Position numbers and translations under genes: made by a program. Below the pieces are notes generated by a model. It had not been told where the DNA came from. It ran no database searches and worked only from the letters and a program-made list of their open reading frames with translations. From NCBI GenBank assembly GCA_024206195.1, contig JAAGZO010000675.1, positions 1-17,564 of the forward strand: a stretch of 17,564 nucleotides of DNA, written 5' to 3'. Positions 1-10,613 of the stretch are shown here, piece by piece (the first letter of the stretch is position 1; every line of letters starts with the position of its first letter). This DNA comes from a bacterium (GTDB lineage: Archaea; Nanoarchaeota; Nanoarchaeia; Woesearchaeales; UBA10216).

Positions 1-430
1 ATTCTATGACGGAACCGTACATGGAAAAAGCTGATGGTGTGCATGTAAGTAGCGGTCAGGCGGTAATAGATGTAAATATGGTTCTTGATGATCCTTCCGG
101 TGGTCCTTCAGCAGGTTCAATTTCAGGAGTAACGATATATACAGGCAGTTCAACCGGAACTCTAAGAGTTTTATACTGGAATGAGCCTGGAAGAGGTGGA
201 CCTCCTATAGGATCTACAGTAGCTTTAACAGCATCAGCTACAACATGGACATATACTTTAGCAGATTTAACAACACCTGCTACTTTTTATCTGACATCAT
301 TTATAGATTCAAATGCCAATAGTCAGTTTGATTCTATGACGGAACCGTACATGGAAAAAGCTGATGGTGTGCATGTAAGTAGCGGTCAGGCGGTAATAGA
401 TGTAAATATGGTTCTTGATGATCCTTCCGG
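1..430 (+). repeat. Exact 100-base direct repeat (1-100 and 331-430), period 330 bases
   Basis: Bases 1-100 are identical to 331-430 and diverge immediately after (T at 101, C at 431). The period of 330 bases equals 110 codons, so the repeat is in frame and covers the end of an A module of the giant surface protein. It implies at least one further A module directly upstream of the window. It could be a very recent tandem duplication, or an assembly effect, because the window itself begins at the repeat edge. Confidence 0.95.
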
Positions 431-3400
431 CTCAGGTGGGAGTTTAAGTGTAAATGGAGTGCAGCCGATAAGTATAATGCAGGGGAGCAATTCTATATAT
501 GTAGATATATATGGTTCAGAGTTCTCGACAGCAGCTGTTGTTACGATTTCTGATTCTGATGTTAATGTCGATTCATATCACTGGAGTAATACAGGATACA
601 TGTATATGTTTGTCAGTGTTTCTTCAGTGGCTGCAACTGGTTTTAAAACAATACGAGTAACGAATCCGGATACCAGTTATGCTGAATTTTATAATTTTAG
701 TATACAACAGGCGGGATCAGGCGGTAGTGGTGCGCCAACAGGAATTGACGTTTTTGCCATGCCATGGAATCCTCAGGTAAATGGAACTTCCACACTGGAA
801 GCATGGATAAAAGATAATAATCATAATAATGTTCCTGATGCCAGTAATCCCGTATCTTTTGTAAGGACATCCGGTCTTGGTAATTTTTCAGGATACAGCG
901 CAGCAGTTGATTCCGTTACAGTTGATGCAGTTAATGGTTTAGCATCGATAGATTATATAGCTTCATCTACTTCCGGTTATGTATATATAGAGGCAATGTC
1001 CCCGGGGCTTTACAGCGGATATATGGATCTGCAGGTTATGGAAGAAGGTTCTTCTTCAAATTTTGGGACAATATCCGGAGATATGTCTTACAACGGTTCC
1101 AGTATGGGATCCTCATCTACTTTTAAAATAGAAGTATTTGATAATCCTCAATTTTCAAGCTCGCCGGTAGTTTCAAAACAGATGACTCAGACCGGGTATT
1201 ATGAGATAAATAATGCGCCGGCAAATATGGACCTTTATATAAGGGCATATAGGGATATTAACTTTAATGGGAGTTTTGACAGTGCAAGTGATCCGAATGG
1301 CGCATATAATATGTATGGTTCCACTTTACCACAGTCCATATGGCTTAATCCGTATGGGTATATGTCAAGTATTTTTATTGAGGTGAATGATGCGGGAGTA
1401 ACTCCATCTGATATGTATGTGGATTATGTTTCACCGTTTCAGCTTTCTCAGGGTGGCGGATCAATTATAGTTGATGTATACGGGAATTTTGTAACAGATG
1501 TTTCTTCGGATACATCAATTTCTTTTAGCCCTTCAATACAGGTTTCAACAAAAACTGTTATGAGTTCATCCCATATCAGACTTACGTTAAATATCACTGA
1601 GTCTATACTTCCCGGATACTATGATATTATACTAAAAGATAACAGAGGCAGCTACTCTAATAAGACACTTTTTGGTGCAATTCAGATAGTAGGAACGACA
1701 AATTCAGGTGAACCTTCAATGATATCATGTTATCCCATGCCGAGTAGTTTGCCTGCTGACGGTGCTTCGGAATCAACGATAAGAGCAGAAATAGTAGATT
1801 TTAATTTTAATATGGTAGGCAGTGCAACAAATGATGTAACTTTCAGCTTAACAGGCCCAGGTACTCTTGTGGGCGACAATCCGGTAGCTGCAGTAAATGG
1901 CGTAGCAACAATAAATGTCATGGCAGGTTCTGTTCAAAATACAAGTATTGAAATAAAAGCGGAGTCTTCAGGACTTTCTGATGGCTGGGCATATGTGTCC
2001 ATGTACTCAACAAGTAGCGGTTCCAGTTATGCTACTGTATCCGGTTTTATTAATTATTACGGTACTTATTCCAGTGCGTCAGGTGATATTTATGTGTTAC
2101 TAACAAGCTCATCCAGTCTAGCTTCAACTATTGATGTTACGGTAGATACTTCAACAATAAAGGTTTATACAAAAGCTGCAGCCGATAAGAGCTATAATAT
2201 GCCGGATGTACCGTCATATGAGACACTATATCTTATGTGCTTTAAGGATTTGAATTCTGATAAAAAATATGACAGTTCAAGTGAACCTTATGCATTTTTA
2301 CCTTATCCGCATAACATGTCTATGCCGGAACCGTTATATTTTATGCCGTACGAAATGAGGTATTTTGATGTTTTTATGAATGATCCGGGCTCCAGTGCTT
2401 TAACAGCATTTATTAATGAAATACAGCCTTACAGTTTTTCACTACCTACTGTAGGTACAACATATTATTTTACTATTTTTGGTGATGGTATGGCTTCGGG
2501 AGATACAATTGAGCTTAAATCTCCTTCGGGATCACTTGATGTTACATCGTCGGAATACCTGGATTCGCATTCACTAAAGGGCAGTGTTTTAATACAAAGC
2601 AGTGATTATCCCGGAAGTTACGATATAGTATTAAAGGACATGGCCGATGGCGTTAAAGCCATGGCTCCGGGTATGGCATATCTGGCCGGGCAGACAAATA
2701 CGGGTTCCGGTCAGGCTACTCAAATTATGTGCTGGGCGGATATGTACAGTATACCGGCAGATAGCCAGACAACAACAATTATACATGCCGAGATAGTAGA
2801 TGCTAATTACAACAGGGTTACAAATGCTACGGATAAAATTACATTTTCGGTATCAGGAGCATTGGATGTAGTTTCAGTTAATCCGACATATGCAAGTTAC
2901 GGAGAGGCACAGCTGACAGTTCAGGCAAAAGGGTCTTCTGATGATGTGAGAATCACAGCATCTGCACAGGATCTTGTAAGCGGAAATGTGGAAATTAATA
3001 CATATGATCCGGGTTCGGGATCAGCATATGCCACAATTGATGGTAATGTGTTTTATTCCGGAAGCGAACCGGGGAGTAAGTATGTAAAGGCAATACTTGC
3101 GCCGCCACCTCCCGGGCCGGCAGGATTTACACAACTTGAAACCATAGCTTCAACAGCAGCCCTGGCTGCTTTGGGTTTGCATGATGGCGAAAAGAATATG
3201 CTTACGCTTGATGCAATGAGCAGGACAATAAATTCAGATCTTCAGGGAGCAAATCAGGACGTAGTTGAAGAACTCATAAATAATTTTCCACATGGAGGTT
3301 GGCTGGGTACTTCAGCTGCTGACAACTTTGGACATTACAAGATTAATGATGCGAATTCCCAGATAGACCTTATGGTCTTTGCTTTTGTAGATGTTAACAG

Positions 3401-6400
3401 TGACGGTATGTTTGCAAAGGACCCTGTTACACCTTCATATGAACCGTTTGGATTTTATAAATTTTACGGCACAATGGGAGACCATCCTGCTGTTTTATGG
3501 CTTATGCCAAATGATTTTATGAATTACGTTAATATAGACATTAAGGATCCTGTCGCTGGCGGCAGTGAACTTGATATACAGGTATATGGGATAGATCCTC
3601 CTTCTTTCCCGCAGGCGCTTCCCGGCCAATCGGCTACTACTAAAAATGTATGGGTATATGGTAGCGGCTTCGTGCCGGGGAGCGTTTTAAGTTTCTATCC
3701 CAATAATCCGCCTATTTCGGTGACAAATACAAATTACATTGATCAATACTCACTGACTGCTGAAATTGAGATTTCTTCAAATGTATATGCAGGTGATTAT
3801 GATGTGGTAGTTACTTCAGCTAACAGTTCGGCAAAATCTTATAAAATATTCCATATAGACAGTTCCATGGGGTCAAATAGTATATCGGGTGTTGTTACAT
3901 ATTCGGGAGGTGATGGAGCTACAGGTAAAATATATGTGGGTGTATTTAAGGGTAATTCAGCCGAAGGAGAACCATTCATGGGTACGCAATCTGTGTCAGA
4001 TTCAACCGACACATACAGTTATAGTTTTTCTGGTTTGCCTGATGGCCAGTATAGTGTATATTCAATAATGGATACGGATGGTACCGGTACGGATGAAGAT
4101 CCGAAAGAACCATTTGGAATGTGTCCGGAAAATCCTATTTACTTATATGGCGGTATAGCAAAAACTAATGCTGATATTCAACTATTCAAGATGTCGTATA
4201 ATAGTACTTATATTTCAGGTGTTTCTCCTCCGTCTCTGGAGCAGGGAGAAACTGACAGGCAGATTACGTTATTCGGAGGTAACTTAAGCGGTGCTGTAAA
4301 CCTGAATTTCGGTCCGGGTGTAACTGTTACAACTTTTACTGCTACCGAATATGACATAATTGCTACTGTAAGTATTTCTACTTCCGCATATCTGGGTGAC
4401 AGAACAGTTCAGGTAACGGATAATACCGATTATATTGCAAATGCAATGGGGATATTCAGAGTTACAGGAGTAGGTGTTACCGGCTCCGGTAAGATAAACG
4501 GTACTATATCTTATGTGAGCTCGGATGGATCGGGAAGCGGTACGAAAGGCGGGACTATTATAACTGCCATATGGCGTGGTGGGCTTTTCCAGGGACCGCC
4601 GTTAAAAGAAGTATATAATACTTATCTGACTACAGCGCCATCTCCGGCAAATTATGAAATAAGCGGTCTGGATAGTGACAATTACAGTATATTTGCATTT
4701 GTAGATTTAAACAGTGATTACGTTCCCGATATGAATGAACCACAGGCAATTTATCAGTTTAATCCTGTATATGTAAGTGACGGATTAACTACCAGAGTTG
4801 ATATGACTATTTTTGATTATGCCAGTTCCGGAGGTAGCAATATAACTGTAACGGATGTAATGCCGAAATATGTAATGGCAGGTACTCAGGTTGCAGTGGA
4901 AGTTTATGGGTCGGGTTTTCAGAGTGACTCAAAAGTACTTTTTGGCCAGGGAATAAGTATCTCAAGTTCTACTCCTGTAACAGTCAGTACAGCTACAGGT
5001 AGAATTACTGCTGAAATTAATATAGCAGATAATGCTAATGAAGGATTTAGAAATGTTAATGTAACAAATTCCGATGGTTCCTTCGGTATAGGTATGAATA
5101 TGCTTATTGTTCAGCCGTCAATGGCTACTCAGCAGCTTGCAGCAGGAGATGGTTCTATTTCAGGTACTTTATTTAATAATTCAGGTTCAACAGGAACTTA
5201 TGTAATAGCTCTCTGGGATGGATATATATTCAATGGTCCGCCGGTAAGGATGGAAACTATGGCGGCTCCTGCCGGTGTGGCATCATCTACTTATTCAATA
5301 ACAGGTCTGGCAGATTCAAGCCAGTATTATCTTGGAGTTTATATTGATACTAATGACAATATGATGCCTGATCATGATCCTTTTCTTGGTCTGGAGGAAC
5401 CTGAAACCGTATATGGAAGTTTTGATTCGCCAAGAGCAATTATTGTAAGTGGTGGTTCCCAGGTGAAAAATGTAAATTTGACATTTGAGCAGGCTGTAAC
5501 GATAGATGTAAAAGAGTTTATGCCGAATGTAATGTCAATTGGTACAAGTCAGGATATATATATATTCGGATATGGATTCAGTTCATCAATTACAACTTCT
5601 CATGTTAGTATAAGCGGACCGGATATTACATTAAATAGTGTAAGGCATATTGATTTTTCACAGATTGTTCTGGATATTACAATAGCAGCTGGCGCGCCAG
5701 TCGGAGTAAGGACAGTTACAATAACAAATCCCGGTGATGCAACTACTGCAAGCGGTACGATAGAACTTGTAGCTTCGGTAGGTGAGATGGTAACAGCTAC
5801 AGGAGAAGAACCATTTGATGTGATAGTAAAGGATGATTCGGGAAGTCCAATTGAAAACGCTCTTGTTATGGCCGTAAGCTTTAATGCCATGAATTTTGAG
5901 CCTGATGCGACTATCAGCCGTTCCGGATATACAAAATCCGATGGAAGAGTTACGTTGTATCTTAGGGCTAATAAGGATTATATGATAGCTGCCGGTAAAC
6001 ATATGTATAAATCTTCAATAAAGGTTCAGATGATGAGTCCTTCAAATGTGCCGGTCAGAACAACAGCCGGTTCAAAAACTGTAACACTTACAAGAAGACC
6101 GGATCCTGATTATGCTACAACGCAGGAGTATGAAAAAGTGGGTATAATTACAGGCAAGATATCTAACGTACGGCTTTCAAGTACACCAAGAGTGTTGTTG
6201 ATGTCGGTAGATAATAGGAGAACTTATGAGCCGGTGAATTTTGCGATGATATCAGCAGCGTCTAAAACCATTTATTATTCGATAGGAAATATTCCTATAA
6301 CCTCAAGGACAGATGAATATCAGGTAAATATATTTGATCCGGCATTTGGTATAGGTACAGGTGCAGAAATTACTTCTGCCGTACTTGTAAGTGAAGATGG

Positions 6401-9400
6401 TACTACAAATGCATTGGAAGTTAATCTTGATTTTGAGGATGTTGAGAGCCTTTCCACTACAGGTGATAAGGAAGTAACGAGAACCGATGATTCGGCCTTT
6501 GAAGGACTTATCTATGAAGATTTAAACAGTAATGGTTCTTATGATGAAGGTGAAGGTATAGAAAACGCAAGAATAAGATTCCGTTCATATGCATATAGAG
6601 ATGACGGTATGAATTCCGGTATAGAAGGCGAAATAGAAGTTGTTACAAATGCAAGTGGAAAGTATACCTTGTATGGTTTACCGTTATATCAGACAAGTGA
6701 TTCGGGAGCTGATTACTATACACCTGTGAATTACGTAGGGCCGTCAGGTGGAACACCAAATAATAATACATATAGTGTAACGGTATTTGTTCAGGGATAT
6801 AATGGTGTAAATGATTTCTATGGTTCTGCCAGCGGTAAGTATTCGGATTATGAAAGGACTTATGCCGGTTCCAAGAAAACACTTAATTATCCTTTAAGTC
6901 AGGCAACCGGAAGTATTAACGGATATGTATATCTTGGAAGTGTGGGAGATGGTAATAAAATTCCGGCAGATATTAATGTCTGGCCGGATCATAATAGTTA
7001 CGGTAATATGCCGTCTAATCCTGGTTTATCGCATGGGCATACAAGAGCAGATAATGGATTATTTGAATTGACAGGACTTGGAGATGGAAATTATATGCTG
7101 AATATATGGAGTGAATTCAGCCAGCGCGGTTTTGAGTATAATTATGGAGATGACGGTCAGTATGGCGGCGGAGATGATTTAAGGGTAACAGTTAAAGATG
7201 GTAGTTATGCCGTATATCAGGCATCAAGCGGTATAAAAGTGGCGGATACAACTAATCCTATTAACATAATACTGAAGCAGCAGGGTGTCTCCGGTATAAC
7301 TGCTGATTGTAATGTGAGAGGAACTGTTACGCTTTTAAAGAGTGGCATGGATCTTACCGGTACAATGGTGGTTGCAAGAGAGGACTGGAATTCAATTAGT
7401 GAAAATGATGAATGGGGTAACAGGCGTCCGCCAAGAACAAGTTTTGTACAATTAGGAACAGCTACGGTAGTTAATAATACAATAACATATGAGATTACTA
7501 TTCCTACGGGCTCGTATTATGTAAGGCTTAATTCACAGAAAAATGGTGTGCTTGGCGAGCCTGAATACAGAGTCCAATTTCAGGATACAGGTTCTGTAAG
7601 AAATAATGTTGATTTTGACATTGCTCCGGCGGGAAGGATAAGAGGAGTTGTAAGACTACCTAACGGAAAATTGTTTATACCGGATTGGAATCAGCAGCAA
7701 TGGATGTGGATAAATGCAGAAGGTGAAAATGTTGACTGCTGGTCCGGTACCGATGTAAATGATAAGGGGGAGTTTAATATAAATGGAGTTCTACCTGGAA
7801 TCTACACATTGATGTCACATTTACCGGAGTCTATTGATTATGCTAATCCGTTTGTAGAAAATGTTATAGTAACAGCGGGTCAGGAAACAATAGTAAATAT
7901 AGATCTTCAGGATGCCAATGATCTTGTACATCAGGTTACAGGGCTGCCGGGTGATCCTGCCGAGATGAGAGAAACAGGCAGCGGTAATCTGGTTTCTAAT
8001 GTGGCTATATTAGCAATAGAATCCGGTAAAGAATTTACTATTGCGGATGATATACTGGATATGGGTGAGGAAACTCCTTCATCAACGTATGCGGATTGGG
8101 GTTCGATTCAGGGTGGAGCATCAAGCTGGGGTTGGTCTGCACTTAAATTAAGTCCCGGTGAATATGATTTTTATTTAACTTATTTCAGCCAGTTCGGAGG
8201 GGGAGGAGATCACGGTACTCCAGGGTTCAGCTGGTCAAATGAAACTGCATTTGGAACAATTCTGGATAAAGCAACAGGAGTCACACTGTCTACGGAAACT
8301 ATTAGTTTTACATATAGTAAAGGTTTATATGAAATAAGCGGAAGCGCTAAAGGACAGAATGTATTTACTGAGGAAGATATAAAGAAAGCTTCAACAAATT
8401 TTGATTATTTCATAAGCCTTATACCAAAGATAACAATACTTGATTCAAATGGTATCCAGAAAGCAGGTGGCGCTGTAATTCCTAAAATAGGTACTTTTGA
8501 CGGATCAAATTGGTCAGGTATGGCTGTACTTGAACAGTTAGATGAGTGGATAGAAACAAGTAATGTAGCTGCTGTTATAAATTATTTCAATAATCCTGCA
8601 AATGTTCAATATAAAATTGGAGGATTGGCCGCAGGTGATTATACACTGGTAGCAAAATCAAAAAATTATCCGCCGGTTGTGAAACGGGTGACAATAGGGT
8701 CTTCAAATATAGTTCAGAATATTGATTTTGATTCTGATGTAAGTGAATCAGGCAGATTAACCGGAACTGTAAAAGTGAAGAATTCAACTGAGACTATAGC
8801 CGGAGCAACAATAGTATTGACAATTGGAACAGAACAGAAGAAAGCAAATTCAGGGATTGATGGTATATACACATTTGACGGACTACCTGGCGGTAATTAT
8901 AAGGTTAAGGTTACTGCTTCAGGATATGGGTTTAAGGAAGATAAGGTTGTAATAACGAAGGGGCAAATTGTTACAAAGAACTTTGAATTTGAAGAAGTGG
9001 TAAGGAGTTCATTAACAGGAACGATATATAAACAGAAAATACCATATCCAAGAACATATGCAGGAGCAACTGTAGTGCTTCTAGATCAGACGGAACAGGC
9101 TGCATCGGACAAGAAAATTGCTACAAAATTTGAAACAACTACAGGGGATAACGGACAATATTCGTTTACTGATCTTGCTTCAGGACATGTTTTTAAACTG
9201 TATGTTGTAGTTCCGGGATATAAACTGGCTGAATATACGATATCAAAGGCAACTTATACAGAGACACAGGATGTTGTCCTTCAATCTGATCCTCCGAATG
9301 TATCTATATTCCAGTGGCGTGACGAGAATGATGATATTCAGTTCCAGATTGAGTCTAATAAGCTTCTTGTAACAAAACCTACAGTTAATTTTATTCAAGG

Positions 9401-10613
9401 GCTGTCAAATGTGAATGTGTCAGCATTTATAGTAGAAGGTTTAGATAAAATTTATAAAATGACAATTTATAAAGCCGTTAATGCAGCAGAGATGGATATT
9501 GCGGATTTTCCGGCTTCCGGTTTTGATATAGAACAGGATATAGGTATAAGAGTTGTAGGTACCGACGGATCACAGGAGGGAGTTGGTACGGCAACACTTA
9601 ATCTGAAATCAAAGGCTAAGGTTGAACAGATACTATCTACTTTAATAGCTGTCGGAGGAGATGTCTCTGTAGATAAATCAGGAACAGACAAATCAAAAAT
9701 TACAATTAATCCGGGGGCGCTTACAACTACAGGTTCGGATGTAACGCCTACAATTACAATTGATAAGACTTCAGTTGGTGATGAGACTGCAATTGATGAT
9801 GAAGAAACAGGATTAACAGCCAGCAATATTTACTCACTTGATATAGAAAATGCGGTGTTGGCAGGAGACAGTCCGCTGACATTGACTTTTGACTATGATG
9901 AAACAAAAGATACTGAGTCAGTTACTGTATGTTATTATGATGCCGGAGCTGATCAGTGGAGCGCAATAGATACAACTGTAACAAAGGACCTTGTATCGGG
10001 TACGCTGGAAATAGACGTTACAGCAAGTGATATAACAACAACATCCGGGGCTTCTATGTTTGCTTCCGCACCATATATTAAAGGTAAAGGCTATGTTGCT
10101 GCAAAAGCTGTTATACCTGAGCCTGTAAGAAAGGCCAATACAATTTTATCAGGTGTAAAATTTGCTGTGTTTACTGCAGCACCTGATTATACTATTGCCG
10201 AAGAAGAACAGGGACAGGTAGAGGCAAATGCTACGTATAGCGGTGATGAATTCAGGATATATAATTTCCCGAATCCATTTTCTCTTGAAAGTAAAACGGT
10301 AAGACTAGCTAATACCGGTACAAATTCAGCTTTAGCCGGAGATAAGACGGTTACAGGAACAGTGCTTAAATACTACTTTCCTACTAAGTATGATGGCAAA
10401 GCAGTTAAATTTTATATATATAATATTGCCGGTGAATTAGTGAGAGTGATAGATGATGAACCGGCACGTGACGGAGGATATATATATTTCAGCGAGTGGG
10501 ATGGAAAAAATGATAATGGGAAAAAGTGTGCCAGCGGAATATATTTCATGTTTTCAAAAATTGATGGTAGTACAGTGACAGATAATCCATTGAAAGCGGC
10601 AATAGTTAAATAG
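3..10613 (+). CDS. Giant modular secreted surface protein with FlgD-like C-terminal sorting domain (5' partial)
   Basis: The frame is open to the left edge, so the true start and signal peptide lie outside; ATG at 6 is mid-module and is not a start. Numbering residues from that ATG, beta-rich modules repeat. Module A has an 'SGxVxYxG' opening, a 'GPPV' loop, an acidic DxNxDxxxDxxEP loop and a 'VNIxLxD' end. Module B is IPT/TIG-like. Module C is Big-1-like. The order is A tail (1-32), A-B-C (38-349), A-B-C (353-669), A-B-C (676-1002), then A-B four times (1006-1925). Next come carboxypeptidase-regulatory-like segments, an SdrB-like segment (about 2160-2300, 'EDLNSNGSYDEGEG'), more such segments (8755-9300 nt) and a ZU5-like region (about 3205-3355). 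The C-terminus has FPNPF (3421-3425), WDG (3498-3500) and 'CASGIYF' (3508 on), as in FlgD-Ig-like or type IX sorting domains. Likely an extracellular adhesin or cell-surface scaffold; its ligand is unknown. Confidence 0.9.
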   Translation, partial: SMTEPYMEKADGVHVSSGQAVIDVNMVLDDPSGGPSAGSISGVTIYTGSSTGTLRVLYWNEPGRGGPPIGSTVALTASATTWTYTLADLTTPATFYLTSFIDSNANSQFDSMTEPYMEKADGVHVSSGQAVIDVNMVLDDPSGSGGSLSVNGVQPISIMQGSNSIYVDIYGSEFSTAAVVTISDSDVNVDSYHWSNTGYMYMFVSVSSVAATGFKTIRVTNPDTSYAEFYNFSIQQAGSGGSGAPTGIDVFAMPWNPQVNGTSTLEAWIKDNNHNNVPDASNPVSFVRTSGLGNFSGYSAAVDSVTVDAVNGLASIDYIASSTSGYVYIEAMSPGLYSGYMDLQVMEEGSSSNFGTISGDMSYNGSSMGSSSTFKIEVFDNPQFSSSPVVSKQMTQTGYYEINNAPANMDLYIRAYRDINFNGSFDSASDPNGAYNMYGSTLPQSIWLNPYGYMSSIFIEVNDAGVTPSDMYVDYVSPFQLSQGGGSIIVDVYGNFVTDVSSDTSISFSPSIQVSTKTVMSSSHIRLTLNITESILPGYYDIILKDNRGSYSNKTLFGAIQIVGTTNSGEPSMISCYPMPSSLPADGASESTIRAEIVDFNFNMVGSATNDVTFSLTGPGTLVGDNPVAAVNGVATINVMAGSVQNTSIEIKAESSGLSDGWAYVSMYSTSSGSSYATVSGFINYYGTYSSASGDIYVLLTSSSSLASTIDVTVDTSTIKVYTKAAADKSYNMPDVPSYETLYLMCFKDLNSDKKYDSSSEPYAFLPYPHNMSMPEPLYFMPYEMRYFDVFMNDPGSSALTAFINEIQPYSFSLPTVGTTYYFTIFGDGMASGDTIELKSPSGSLDVTSSEYLDSHSLKGSVLIQSSDYPGSYDIVLKDMADGVKAMAPGMAYLAGQTNTGSGQATQIMCWADMYSIPADSQTTTIIHAEIVDANYNRVTNATDKITFSVSGALDVVSVNPTYASYGEAQLTVQAKGSSDDVRITASAQDLVSGNVEINTYDPGSGSAYATIDGNVFYSGSEPGSKYVKAILAPPPPGPAGFTQLETIASTAALAALGLHDGEKNMLTLDAMSRTINSDLQGANQDVVEELINNFPHGGWLGTSAADNFGHYKINDANSQIDLMVFAFVDVNSDGMFAKDPVTPSYEPFGFYKFYGTMGDHPAVLWLMPNDFMNYVNIDIKDPVAGGSELDIQVYGIDPPSFPQALPGQSATTKNVWVYGSGFVPGSVLSFYPNNPPISVTNTNYIDQYSLTAEIEISSNVYAGDYDVVVTSANSSAKSYKIFHIDSSMGSNSISGVVTYSGGDGATGKIYVGVFKGNSAEGEPFMGTQSVSDSTDTYSYSFSGLPDGQYSVYSIMDTDGTGTDEDPKEPFGMCPENPIYLYGGIAKTNADIQLFKMSYNSTYISGVSPPSLEQGETDRQITLFGGNLSGAVNLNFGPGVTVTTFTATEYDIIATVSISTSAYLGDRTVQVTDNTDYIANAMGIFRVTGVGVTGSGKINGTISYVSSDGSGSGTKGGTIITAIWRGGLFQGPPLKEVYNTYLTTAPSPANYEISGLDSDNYSIFAFVDLNSDYVPDMNEPQAIYQFNPVYVSDGLTTRVDMTIFDYASSGGSNITVTDVMPKYVMAGTQVAVEVYGSGFQSDSKVLFGQGISISSSTPVTVSTATGRITAEINIADNANEGFRNVNVTNSDGSFGIGMNMLIVQPSMATQQLAAGDGSISGTLFNNSGSTGTYVIALWDGYIFNGPPVRMETMAAPAGVASSTYSITGLADSSQYYLGVYIDTNDNMMPDHDPFLGLEEPETVYGSFDSPRAIIVSGGSQVKNVNLTFEQAVTIDVKEFMPNVMSIGTSQDIYIFGYGFSSSITTSHVSISGPDITLNSVRHIDFSQIVLDITIAAGAPVGVRTVTITNPGDATTASGTIELVASVGEMVTATGEEPFDVIVKDDSGSPIENALVMAVSFNAMNFEPDATISRSGYTKSDGRVTLYLRANKDYMIAAGKHMYKSSIKVQMMSPSNVPVRTTAGSKTVTLTRRPDPDYATTQEYEKVGIITGKISNVRLSSTPRVLLMSVDNRRTYEPVNFAMISAASKTIYYSIGNIPITSRTDEYQVNIFDPAFGIGTGAEITSAVLVSEDGTTNALEVNLDFEDVESLSTTGDKEVTRTDDSAFEGLIYEDLNSNGSYDEGEGIENARIRFRSYAYRDDGMNSGIEGEIEVVTNASGKYTLYGLPLYQTSDSGADYYTPVNYVGPSGGTPNNNTYSVTVFVQGYNGVNDFYGSASGKYSDYERTYAGSKKTLNYPLSQATGSINGYVYLGSVGDGNKIPADINVWPDHNSYGNMPSNPGLSHGHTRADNGLFELTGLGDGNYMLNIWSEFSQRGFEYNYGDDGQYGGGDDLRVTVKDGSYAVYQASSGIKVADTTNPINIILKQQGVSGITADCNVRGTVTLLKSGMDLTGTMVVAREDWNSISENDEWGNRRPPRTSFVQLGTATVVNNTITYEITIPTGSYYVRLNSQKNGVLGEPEYRVQFQDTGSVRNNVDFDIAPAGRIRGVVRLPNGKLFIPDWNQQQWMWINAEGENVDCWSGTDVNDKGEFNINGVLPGIYTLMSHLPESIDYANPFVENVIVTAGQETIVNIDLQDANDLVHQVTGLPGDPAEMRETGSGNLVSNVAILAIESGKEFTIADDILDMGEETPSSTYADWGSIQGGASSWGWSALKLSPGEYDFYLTYFSQFGGGGDHGTPGFSWSNETAFGTILDKATGVTLSTETISFTYSKGLYEISGSAKGQNVFTEEDIKKASTNFDYFISLIPKITILDSNGIQKAGGAVIPKIGTFDGSNWSGMAVLEQLDEWIETSNVAAVINYFNNPANVQYKIGGLAAGDYTLVAKSKNYPPVVKRVTIGSSNIVQNIDFDSDVSESGRLTGTVKVKNSTETIAGATIVLTIGTEQKKANSGIDGIYTFDGLPGGNYKVKVTASGYGFKEDKVVITKGQIVTKNFEFEEVVRSSLTGTIYKQKIPYPRTYAGATVVLLDQTEQAASDKKIATKFETTTGDNGQYSFTDLASGHVFKLYVVVPGYKLAEYTISKATYTETQDVVLQSDPPNVSIFQWRDENDDIQFQIESNKLLVTKPTVNFIQGLSNVNVSAFIVEGLDKIYKMTIYKAVNAAEMDIADFPASGFDIEQDIGIRVVGTDGSQEGVGTATLNLKSKAKVEQILSTLIAVGGDVSVDKSGTDKSKITINPGALTTTGSDVTPTITIDKTSVGDETAIDDEETGLTASNIYSLDIENAVLAGDSPLTLTFDYDETKDTESVTVCYYDAGADQWSAIDTTVTKDLVSGTLEIDVTASDITTTSGASMFASAPYIKGKGYVAAKAVIPEPVRKANTILSGVKFAVFTAAPDYTIAEEEQGQVEANATYSGDEFRIYNFPNPFSLESKTVRLANTGTNSALAGDKTVTGTVLKYYFPTKYDGKAVKFYIYNIAGELVRVIDDEPARDGGYIYFSEWDGKNDNGKKCASGIYFMFSKIDGSTVTDNPLKAAIVK
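306..5402 (+). repeat. Seven in-frame acidic DxNxDxxxDxxEP loops marking the A modules
   Basis: Loops of the form D-x-[ND]-x-[DN]-x3-6-D...[ED]-P occur at 306-347, 1254-1295, 2247-2288, 3390-3446, 4071-4112, 4704-4742 and 5346-5402. Start-to-start distances are 948, 993, 1143, 681, 633 and 642 bases. The longer distances belong to A-B-C units and the shorter to A-B units; the 1143-base interval includes an insertion. The acidic spacing resembles dockerin, EF-hand and thrombospondin type 3 Ca-binding loops. Calcium binding is inferred, not shown. A related loop at 6519-6560 belongs to the SdrB-like segment. Confidence 0.75.

Noticed and set aside
6..8. ATG at base 6 as start of the giant gene
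   Set aside because: The same sequence at 336 is inside a module, no signal peptide follows, and the frame is open to the window edge.
5600..6002. Minus-strand open frames opposite the giant gene
   Set aside because: They mirror the codon pattern of the plus-strand gene, have no ribosome site or recognisable domain, and overlap each other.
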